A stretch of 6,520 nucleotides of DNA from an uncultured Chitinophagaceae bacterium (GTDB taxonomy: Bacteria > Bacteroidota > Bacteroidia > Chitinophagales > Chitinophagaceae), in NCBI GenBank assembly GCA_934502905.1, contig CAKSVK010000187.1, positions 1 to 6,520 of the forward strand. The letters run 5' to 3'. The notes under the pieces were generated by a model that saw only the letters and a program-made list of their open reading frames with translations, had not been told where the DNA came from and searched no databases. Positions 1 through 5,845 of the stretch are shown piece by piece. Numbering within the stretch: position 1 is the first letter of the stretch; every line of letters begins with the position of its first letter. A program made the position numbers and the translations under genes.

Positions 1-428
1 GATTTGATATCAGTATGTTGTTGCAGGGAGCCGCAGGCGTTAACCTATATCTGAGTGAAGAAGCAGCATTTCCTTTCTTCAATGGAGGTAATTTATTACA
101 AAGTTGGGTTGATAATTACTGGACACCGGAAAACCCAGGTGCAAAGTATCCCAGGCTTTTCCTTTCTTCAGCCAACAATACTCAGGCATCTACATTCTGG
201 TTAAAGAACGCGAGCTATCTGAGAATAAAAAATGTGGAAATTGGATATAACCTTCCCGAAAGGTTGCTTAGCAGAGTATCGATCAATGGAGCAAGGGTTT
301 TTGTCAGTGGACTCAATCTTTTTACTTTCGATGGTATCAAAACTGTTGACCCTGAGTATCCCAATGGCCGTGGATGGAACTATCCGCAGCAACGGGTAGT
401 TAATGTGGGCGTCAGTGTACAATTTTAA
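1..428 (+). CDS. SusC-like TonB-dependent outer-membrane transporter, C-terminal end (5' truncated)
   Basis: This is the last ~141 codons of a SusC/RagA-family TonB-dependent transporter, the outer-membrane barrel that imports ligands delivered by its SusD lid. The frame is open from base 3, so the first two bases finish a codon outside the window. Seen in the sequence: the barrel motif DISMLLQGAAGVN at the left edge, ASYLRIKNVEIGYNLP (codons around 200-260), the strand RVFVSGLNLFTF, the motif DPEYPNGRGWNYPQQR, and a final strand VNVGVSVQF. The terminal aromatic residue is the usual outer-membrane barrel insertion signal. These match the C-terminal barrel of the SusC family closely. The plug domain, any carboxypeptidase-like N-terminal domain and the TonB box lie upstream and cannot be judged. 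The susD-like gene starts 28 nt after the stop, as expected for a susCD pair. The substrate cannot be inferred from this fragment. Confidence 0.95.
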   Translation, partial: FDISMLLQGAAGVNLYLSEEAAFPFFNGGNLLQSWVDNYWTPENPGAKYPRLFLSSANNTQASTFWLKNASYLRIKNVEIGYNLPERLLSRVSINGARVFVSGLNLFTFDGIKTVDPEYPNGRGWNYPQQRVVNVGVSVQF

Positions 429-456
429 ATGCAGTAAATACCAAAATAATCAAGTG

Positions 457-2019
457 ATGAAAAATAAGATATTCTTTCTACTAGTTTTTACTGTAGTTTT
501 TTCTGTTTCCTGTGAGAAGGTTCTTGATAAGCAGTCGCTAACGCAGTTGCCTGAATCAGAGATATTTGCCAATACCGGTAATTTAACCCTTTTTGTAAAT
601 GGTATTTACAGTGCATTACCCAATGGTTTTAACCGGGGCTGGTATATGCTGGATGCTGCAACAAGTGATGCCGAGAATTCATATGCATGGGCTTCATCAA
701 ATATATTCAACCGTTCAGAACAGGGTCCCTCCAATACACCAAATCATGATTGGGATATTTCTTTTGCACAGATCAGGAATTGTAATATTGTGCTGGCAGG
801 TATTGATGCATTGGAAGGAGATACCGATATCAAGAACAGGCTTAAAGGGGAGGTTTTCTTTCTGAGGGGCTTTTATTTTTCCGAAATGTATAAGCGTTAT
901 GGGGGAGTTCCGATAATTACAACGGTGTTGGCGCTGAATGATGATTTTAAGCTTCCCAGAGCTACTGCTGAGGAAACCATCAACCAGATCGTTAGTGATC
1001 TTGATGCGGCAGCAGCGTTACTTCCTGCAAAGTATAGCGGAAATAATATCGGCCGGGCTACATCGCTAGCTGCGCTGTCCTTAAAAGGCCGTATGTTGTT
1101 ATATGCGGAAAAATTCCCGGAATCTGAAGCCGCTTCAAAAGCTGCAATTGATCTTGCTGCTGCGAATAGCTATAATCTTCATACCCCTTATGATAAAGTT
1201 TTTCTGGATAATAATAATCCCGAAGTCATTTTTGATAAACAATTATTGGCAGTAAACTTTTCACAGGAGGCTGATCTGTTCAATATGCCGGTTGGTTTTA
1301 CCGGTGGCTGGGGAGGAACATCCCCCACACAGGATTTTGTAGACTCTTATGAAATGGTATCCACTGGTCTGCCCATAAATACCGCCGGATCGGGTTATAA
1401 TGCTAACAATCCATATGTTGGCAGGGATCCCCGTTTTGACATGAGTGTTCTGTATAATGGTTCGGCGTGGCGTGGAAGATTAATAGATACGAGGGTTGAC
1501 GGTATAGATAACCCGACCGGAAATGGCGACGCTACCAAAACAGGGTATTACATGCGAAAATTCATGGATCAGTCAATTTTTCCTCAATATCAGCTTGTGA
1601 CAGGTAATCAGAACTGGATACTGATCCGTTTGGGAGAAGTGTACCTGAACTATGCTGAAGCATTGTTAAAACAGGAGAGAGCCGAGGATGCCAGACCCTG
1701 GGTGAACAAAATAAGAGAAAGGGCAGGAATGCCTGATATTCCTGCTGGTGCTTTAACCTGGGAAAGATATATGAATGAAAGGCGTGTTGAGCTTTCATTC
1801 GAGGAACATCGTTTCTGGGATGTTCGTCGCTGGAAAGTAGCCATGGTGACAGAGAATAAGCCTGCTGAAGGTATGAGAATTACAGGAACCGTACCCAATT
1901 TCACGTATACGCGGTTTGTTCATGAAGAGCGGAAGTTTGAAGAAAACGATTATCTTTTTGCAATACCCCAGGGGGAAATAGACAAAGACCCCAACCTCCA
2001 GCAAAATCCTGGATGGTAA
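457..2019 (+). CDS. SusD/RagB-family nutrient-binding outer-membrane lipoprotein
   Basis: This 520-aa protein is a complete SusD-like surface lipoprotein, the ligand-binding lid of the SusC transporter encoded just upstream. The N-terminus MKNKIFFLLVFTVVFSVSC is a lipoprotein signal with the lipid-anchor Cys at residue 19. Family motifs run in order: FFLRGFYFSEMYKRYGGVP (about 134-152, in the TPR-rich N-terminal half), WILIRLGEVYLNYAEAL (387-403), NKIRERAGMPD (417-427), ERRVELSFEEHRFWDVRRW (441-459), and the C-terminal signature FAIPQGEIDKDPNLQQNPGW (501-520). Length and motif order are normal for the family, so the gene looks intact. An in-frame ATG at 403 would add 18 residues encoded by the end of susC and spoil the signal peptide, so 457 is preferred. 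No Shine-Dalgarno site is visible; the upstream A-rich stretch is usual for Bacteroidota. It is probably cotranscribed with the transporter. Family assignment is secure; the ligand is unknown. Confidence 0.96.
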   Translation: MKNKIFFLLVFTVVFSVSCEKVLDKQSLTQLPESEIFANTGNLTLFVNGIYSALPNGFNRGWYMLDAATSDAENSYAWASSNIFNRSEQGPSNTPNHDWDISFAQIRNCNIVLAGIDALEGDTDIKNRLKGEVFFLRGFYFSEMYKRYGGVPIITTVLALNDDFKLPRATAEETINQIVSDLDAAAALLPAKYSGNNIGRATSLAALSLKGRMLLYAEKFPESEAASKAAIDLAAANSYNLHTPYDKVFLDNNNPEVIFDKQLLAVNFSQEADLFNMPVGFTGGWGGTSPTQDFVDSYEMVSTGLPINTAGSGYNANNPYVGRDPRFDMSVLYNGSAWRGRLIDTRVDGIDNPTGNGDATKTGYYMRKFMDQSIFPQYQLVTGNQNWILIRLGEVYLNYAEALLKQERAEDARPWVNKIRERAGMPDIPAGALTWERYMNERRVELSFEEHRFWDVRRWKVAMVTENKPAEGMRITGTVPNFTYTRFVHEERKFEENDYLFAIPQGEIDKDPNLQQNPGW

Positions 2020-2050
2020 ATGGGTGTATTAACTTTGGTGAGCTATTCTC

Positions 2051-2086
2051 ATTGCGGCAAAATCAGAGATAACCAAATGCCGCAAT
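2051..2086 (+). repeat. Perfect inverted repeat downstream of the susD-like gene
   Basis: ATTGCGGCA (2051-2059) and TGCCGCAAT (2078-2086) are perfect 9-bp reverse complements around an 18-nt loop, starting 31 nt after the susD-like stop. It could form an RNA hairpin that protects the 3' end of the susCD transcript, or it could be a protein-binding dyad. It is a poor intrinsic terminator because the loop is long and only an A-rich stretch follows. Confidence 0.5.
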
Positions 2087-2100
2087 AAAAGTTCAAACCT

Positions 2101-2160
2101 TCGCAGGGGGGCACCATCCACCTGTAGGATCCGCTACCGGTCGGTGTCTCACCAACCGTA
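2101..2160 (+). repeat. GC-rich structured segment with competing inverted repeats
   Basis: This block stands out as G+C-rich in an otherwise AT-rich gap. ACCGGTCGGTG (2136-2146) folds onto CACCAACCGT (2150-2159) with a TCT loop, one C/A mismatch and one bulged base. The same 3' strand can instead pair GGGGCACC (2108-2115) with GGTGTCTC (2143-2150), with two G-U pairs. ATCC (2116-2119) and GGAT (2127-2130) can form a small inner stem. No coding potential is apparent. It may be a dispersed intergenic palindromic repeat or a structured 3' UTR; the sequence alone does not decide. Confidence 0.4.
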
Positions 2161-2204
2161 AAATTTGAAATGCACACTGGTAAAGTGATCTGTATTTTAT
2201 AAAT

Positions 2205-2212
2205 TATATTTG
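2205..2212 (+). promoter_or_regulatory. Candidate -7 promoter element (TAnnTTTG) for the ASPIC/UnbV lipoprotein gene
   Basis: TATATTTG matches the Bacteroidota housekeeping -7 consensus TAnnTTTG exactly. No TTTG is found at the expected -33 spacing (about 19-21 nt upstream), so support is partial. Transcription would start a few bases downstream, around 2216-2220, inside the left arm of the terminator hairpin, leaving a 5' leader of about 45-50 nt before the ATG at 2265. Confidence 0.5.
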
Positions 2213-2214
2213 TT

Positions 2215-2247
2215 GTAAGAGCAAACTTAGTTTGCTCTTACTTTTTT
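2215..2247 (+). terminator. Strong intrinsic terminator after the susCD-like unit
   Basis: GTAAGAGCAAAC (2215-2226) and GTTTGCTCTTAC (2230-2241) form a perfect 12-bp stem with a TTA loop, followed directly by six T (2242-2247). This is a textbook Rho-independent terminator on the + strand. It lies 196 nt after the susD-like stop and ends only 17 nt before the next start codon, so it likely closes the susCD transcript or limits read-through into the large lipoprotein gene. There is no matching A-run on the left, so it does not look bidirectional. Confidence 0.85.
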
Positions 2248-2252
2248 AGGAG
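2248..2252 (+). promoter_or_regulatory. Possible Shine-Dalgarno sequence, unusually distant
   Basis: AGGAG lies just after the terminator T-run and 12 nt before the ATG at 2265. That spacing is longer than the usual 5-9 nt, and Bacteroidota often do not rely on this pairing, so its role is uncertain. It lies outside the hairpin and would be exposed when the hairpin forms. Confidence 0.35.
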
Positions 2253-2264
2253 CAATACTGTTTT

Positions 2265-5200
2265 ATGAAACGGATAAAGCTGATAATCATGGCAACTTCG
2301 ATGTTGCTATATAGTTGTGGCAGGAAATCTTCGGAAAATAATACTTTGTTTGCCCGGCTGCAGCCGGATAAAACCGGTATCCGGTTTGTGAATGAAGTAA
2401 CAGAGGATGATAAGCTGAATGTGATGACATATGAATATATGTATAACGGGAATGGAGTAGCCGTAGGAGACATAAACAATGACGGGTTACCGGATATCTA
2501 TTTTACGGGTAATATGGTTTCCAACAAGCTTTACCTGAATAAGGGAAGTATGCAGTTTGAAGATATTACGGAACCTGCAGGTGTAGCAGGCAGAAAGATG
2601 TGGACAACAGGAGTAACCATGGCAGATGTGAATGGTGATGGTTTGCTGGATATTTACGTATGTTATTCCGGCCCGGGAGAAGACGAGGACAGGAAAAATG
2701 AGCTGTATATAAATAATGGACTGAAAGAAGGCATACCCGTTTTTACAGAAAAAGCTGCAGAACTGGGACTGGATGCCCCCGGAACCTTTTCTACCCAGGG
2801 TGTTTTTTTTGATATGGACCTCGATGGTGACCTGGATTTTTTCCTGGTGAACCATGGTGATATGTTTTACAATCCCTTTTTTAATACAACCGGGCTGAGA
2901 AACAAGCGTCATCCAAAGTTTGGAAACCGTCTTTACAGGAACGACAATGGAAAATTTGTAGATATCAGCGAGGTGGCGGGTATTTACGGTGGCGGACTGA
3001 ATTTTGGACTGGGAGTTTCTATCAGTGATATAAACAATGATGGCTGGCCGGATATATATGTCACCAATGACTACAATGAACAGGATTTCCTGTACCTGAA
3101 CAATAAAAACGGGGAATTCAGGGAGGCACTGAAGCAGAGCATGGGGCATATATCCCAGTCTTCAATGGGCTGCGACATAGAAGACTATAATAATGATCTG
3201 CTGCCGGATATTGTTACTTTAGACATGCTGGCTGAAGATAACCGGCGCCAGAAAGCACTGAAGGGCCCCGATACATATATGCATTACGCTACGATGATTG
3301 ACAGCGGTTTTCATTTTCAGAATATGCGTAACATGCTGCAGTTGAACCTGGGCGTTCGTGTGAATGATGTACCACAATTCGGAGAGATAGGCCAACTGGC
3401 AGGCATATATAACACAGATTGGAGTTGGGCGCCCCTGCTGGCAGATTTTGACAATGATGGCTGGAAAGATCTTTTTATTACGAATGGTTACCTCAGAGAC
3501 TTTACGAACCTGGATTTTCTTAAATACACATTTGCAGAGGCACAAAAAAAAGCAAAAGACCAGGGCAGGCAATTAAATACCTGGGAGCTGGTAAAAGACC
3601 TTCCCACGACAAGGATCAACAATTATATATTTTCCAATAACCGGAAATTGGGTTTCTCTAATACCGTAAAAGATTGGGGATTCGATCATGCCACCATATC
3701 AACCGGCGCCGCATATGCAGATCTGGACAATGATGGCGACCTTGACCTGGTTGTTTGCAACACCAACCAGGTGGCAGATATTTATGAAAACCAGACCGAT
3801 AAGCAACCGGCCGGTCATTACCTGAAAGTAGAGCTCAGCGGCCCGGAAGGAAACAGTGCGGGACTGGGCGCCAAGGTTTTTGTTTCAACAGATAGTACTG
3901 ACCAGCTCCGGGAAATGTATACTACCAGAGGGTTTCAATCTGGTGTTCCGCCAGTGCTTCATTTCGGACTCGGGGCAGCATCCGCTTATAAGCTGGTTAA
4001 AGTAGTTTGGCCGGATGGCAAAATAAATATAGTAGAGAACGGTAAAGCGGATACATTGCTGCGTTTCAGTTGGGATACGGCAAAAGAAATTTCGCAGCCG
4101 GAGCACCAAGGTGGACAGCTTTTTACTGATTATACCTCCCTGTCCGGTTTGAATTTCAGGCACATGACAGGAAGTTTTGTTGACTTTAAGTTTCAACCGT
4201 TGCTTCCATACCAGCTATCCAAACAGGGACCTCATGTGGCAAAAGGCGATGTGAATGGAGACGGACTGGAAGATATTTTTATCGGGGGAACCCTGGAAGC
4301 ACGGGGAAAGCTTTACCTGCAAACAGGAAATGTTACATTTGTTCCTGCTTCATCGCAGCCATGGGCAAACGTGGAGACGGCAGATGATGCCGGTGTAATC
4401 CTCTTTGACGCGGATGGAGATGGAGATTTGGACCTGTTTATTACCAAAGGGGGATCGCTTTTCAGGGACAGAAGTCCGCAATACCAGTGTGAGTTGTATA
4501 TAAACGACGGTAAGGGAAATTTCAAAAAAGCAAACAGTGGTCTGCCCGAATTGATGACAAATAGCAGTTGCATTGCAGTGGCAGATTATGATAAGGATGG
4601 AGATCTCGATATTTTTATAGGCGGACGTTCTAAACCCGGGGAATTTCCGGTACCGGCAACCAGTTATTTATTACGAAACGAAAGTAAAAATGGTGTTGTA
4701 CAATTCGAGTACGCTTCTGAGCAACCGGAACAAAACCTTCGGTTACCCGGTATGGTTACAACCTGCGCATGGGGAGATCTGAACGGAGATGGTTGGCCGG
4801 ATCTGGTGGTGGCAGGTGAATTTATGCCGGTGACTGTATTTGAAAATGAGAATGGAAAGCTGATCAACCGGACGGAAAGCTATGAATTGGGCAACAGCAA
4901 CGGATTGTGGAGCAGGATTCTGCTGGATGATATAGATGGTGACGGGGATATCGATATTATTGCCGGCAATGTGGGATTGAATACCCGGTTCCAGGCCAGT
5001 GTTGAAGAGCCGTTGAGTGTTTATTACAATGATTTCGACAACAACGGCTCTATTGATCCGGTGATCAGTGCTTATGTTCAGGGAAAGCCGCATCCTTATA
5101 ACTGGCTGGATGAGCTTGCAGAGCAGATTCCTTCTATAAAGAAAAAATTTCCTTCCTACGACAAATATGCGGATGCTACTTTTGACCAGGTCTTTACAAA

Positions 5201-5603
5201 AGAGGAAATAGATGCAGCCAGGGTTGTCCGCGCTTTCGAGCTGGCATCAGTCTATTATGAAAATAAAGCTGGAAAATTTATTCGCCATACATTGCCGTTA
5301 GAAGCTCAGTTTTCTGCAGTACAGGGAATTGTAACGGGAGACTGGAATGGCGATGGCAGGAAAGATCTGGCAATAGCCGGTAACTTTTATTCCTGGCGAC
5401 CACAACTCGGGAAAGCTGATGCCAGTCCCGGATGGATTTTGTACGGAGATGGTAACGGTAACTTTCACCTGCAATATCCTGACAAAACCGGGTTTCTGTT
5501 GATGGGGGACATCAGGGATCTGATCCTGCTGAACGCTGATAAGAAACCTTTGTTTGTGGCTACCCGCAACAATGGGCCTGTTTCTGTATTGAAAGTAAAC
5601 TGA
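2265..5603 (+). CDS. Two-propeller FG-GAP/VCBS repeat lipoprotein with central ASPIC/UnbV domain (CRTAC1-like)
   Basis: This 1112-aa protein is probably anchored to the envelope. MKRIKLIIMATSMLLYSC is a lipoprotein signal with Cys at residue 18. Fourteen Asp/Asn-rich calcium-type loops of FG-GAP/VCBS repeats begin near residues 69, 121, 183, 255, 307, 394, 486, then 662, 715, 774, 838, 889, 923 and 1026; typical ones read DINNDGLPD and DADGDGDLD. Between the two sets, residues ~519-590 form an ASPIC/UnbV domain, with RG at 555-556, HFGLG at 566-570 and WPDG at 582-585. Seven loops on each side suggest two seven-bladed beta-propellers (inference). An insert at ~932-1020 separates the last two loops. 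Such proteins are common beside SusCD pairs in Bacteroidota, but their role is not settled; binding of a glycan or protein ligand is likely. The ATG at 2265 gives a proper signal peptide. The gene has a candidate promoter close upstream, and no terminator is obvious after it. Confidence 0.93.
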   Translation: MKRIKLIIMATSMLLYSCGRKSSENNTLFARLQPDKTGIRFVNEVTEDDKLNVMTYEYMYNGNGVAVGDINNDGLPDIYFTGNMVSNKLYLNKGSMQFEDITEPAGVAGRKMWTTGVTMADVNGDGLLDIYVCYSGPGEDEDRKNELYINNGLKEGIPVFTEKAAELGLDAPGTFSTQGVFFDMDLDGDLDFFLVNHGDMFYNPFFNTTGLRNKRHPKFGNRLYRNDNGKFVDISEVAGIYGGGLNFGLGVSISDINNDGWPDIYVTNDYNEQDFLYLNNKNGEFREALKQSMGHISQSSMGCDIEDYNNDLLPDIVTLDMLAEDNRRQKALKGPDTYMHYATMIDSGFHFQNMRNMLQLNLGVRVNDVPQFGEIGQLAGIYNTDWSWAPLLADFDNDGWKDLFITNGYLRDFTNLDFLKYTFAEAQKKAKDQGRQLNTWELVKDLPTTRINNYIFSNNRKLGFSNTVKDWGFDHATISTGAAYADLDNDGDLDLVVCNTNQVADIYENQTDKQPAGHYLKVELSGPEGNSAGLGAKVFVSTDSTDQLREMYTTRGFQSGVPPVLHFGLGAASAYKLVKVVWPDGKINIVENGKADTLLRFSWDTAKEISQPEHQGGQLFTDYTSLSGLNFRHMTGSFVDFKFQPLLPYQLSKQGPHVAKGDVNGDGLEDIFIGGTLEARGKLYLQTGNVTFVPASSQPWANVETADDAGVILFDADGDGDLDLFITKGGSLFRDRSPQYQCELYINDGKGNFKKANSGLPELMTNSSCIAVADYDKDGDLDIFIGGRSKPGEFPVPATSYLLRNESKNGVVQFEYASEQPEQNLRLPGMVTTCAWGDLNGDGWPDLVVAGEFMPVTVFENENGKLINRTESYELGNSNGLWSRILLDDIDGDGDIDIIAGNVGLNTRFQASVEEPLSVYYNDFDNNGSIDPVISAYVQGKPHPYNWLDELAEQIPSIKKKFPSYDKYADATFDQVFTKEEIDAARVVRAFELASVYYENKAGKFIRHTLPLEAQFSAVQGIVTGDWNGDGRKDLAIAGNFYSWRPQLGKADASPGWILYGDGNGNFHLQYPDKTGFLLMGDIRDLILLNADKKPLFVATRNNGPVSVLKVN

Positions 5604-5649
5604 GCCTTTCTCCGTTGAAGATTTCTTTAAAGGGGCACGAGCTTTTACA

Positions 5650-5681
5650 GCAGGCGCCGGACTACAGTAGCTTGCGCCAGC
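5650..5681 (+). repeat. GC-rich imperfect inverted repeat
   Basis: GCAGGCGC (5650-5657) and GCGCCAGC (5674-5681) pair with one A/A mismatch around a 16-nt loop that itself contains the odd palindrome CTACAGTAG (5662-5670). No T-run follows, so this is not a standard terminator. It may be a dispersed repeat or an RNA structure in the 3' UTR of the lipoprotein gene. Confidence 0.35.
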
Positions 5682-5767
5682 ATCGGGGCTTTATATGTCC
5701 TATTGATCATAAGACATTTTCCTGTAACGGTCTAACGATTGAGGCAGCCTATCGATAACTGACGATG

Positions 5768-5781
5768 ATGAAGATCCTCAT
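5768..5781. promoter_or_regulatory. Near-palindrome, possible operator
   Basis: ATGAAGATCCTCAT is a 14-bp dyad with a perfect GATC centre and ATGA/TCAT ends; only the pair at positions 5 and 10 breaks symmetry. It ends 32 bp upstream of the candidate -7 element, a position suited to an activator or repressor. Short near-palindromes occur by chance, so support is weak. Confidence 0.2.
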
Positions 5782-5813
5782 GGCGGTTACGGATAGTTTC
5801 TTTACCTTCAGAA

Positions 5814-5821
5814 TATCTTTG
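5814..5821 (+). promoter_or_regulatory. Candidate -7 promoter element (TAnnTTTG) for the oxidoreductase gene
   Basis: TATCTTTG matches the Bacteroidota -7 consensus TAnnTTTG. It lies 24 nt before the ATG at 5846, giving a short leader of roughly 15-20 nt. No clear TTTG is present at the -33 position. If real, it gives the oxidoreductase its own transcript and argues for the 5846 start over the in-frame ATG at 5765, which lies upstream of this element. Confidence 0.5.
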
Positions 5822-5845
5822 TTCAAATCAAAACATCAAAATATA

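Larger units (their letters stand above)
5604..5845. other. Intergenic region before the oxidoreductase gene
   Basis: No convincing gene lies in this 242-nt gap. It holds a GC-rich inverted repeat (5650-5681), a near-palindrome (5768-5781) and a TAnnTTTG element (5814-5821). No hairpin with a T-run was found, so transcription from the upstream lipoprotein gene could continue into the oxidoreductase gene. The oxidoreductase frame is open back to 5759, but the extra residues do not look like part of the protein. Confidence 0.6.

Noticed and set aside
403..456. Upstream in-frame ATG that would extend the SusD-like protein by 18 residues
   Set aside because: It lies inside the susC end, and the added residues would displace the lipoprotein signal from the N-terminus; ATG 457 gives a normal signal peptide.
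599..865. + strand open frame of 88 codons in another frame inside the susD-like gene
   Set aside because: It overlaps the conserved SusD N-terminal region, which is clearly coded in the other frame.
2051..2086. Perfect 9-bp hairpin read as an intrinsic terminator
   Set aside because: The loop is 18 nt and no T-run follows, while a much stronger terminator lies at 2215-2247.
2487..3149. Open frame of 220 codons on the - strand
   Set aside because: It is entirely antisense to the repeat-rich lipoprotein gene, has no recognisable motif, and its length follows from the skewed codon content of the Asp/Asn-rich loops.
3219..5093. Several further - strand open frames of 67-117 codons
   Set aside because: All lie antisense within the 1112-aa coding region, with no motifs or start signals; they are shadows of the real gene.
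2265..5603. Nucleotide-level tandem repeat or CRISPR-like array suggested by recurring GATGGNGA-type words
   Set aside because: The words come from codons for the calcium loops at irregular spacing within one long frame; there are no uniform repeats and spacers.
5604..5764. Possible small gene or gene remnant between the lipoprotein and oxidoreductase genes
   Set aside because: No frame with a start, reasonable length and recognisable protein was seen on either strand.
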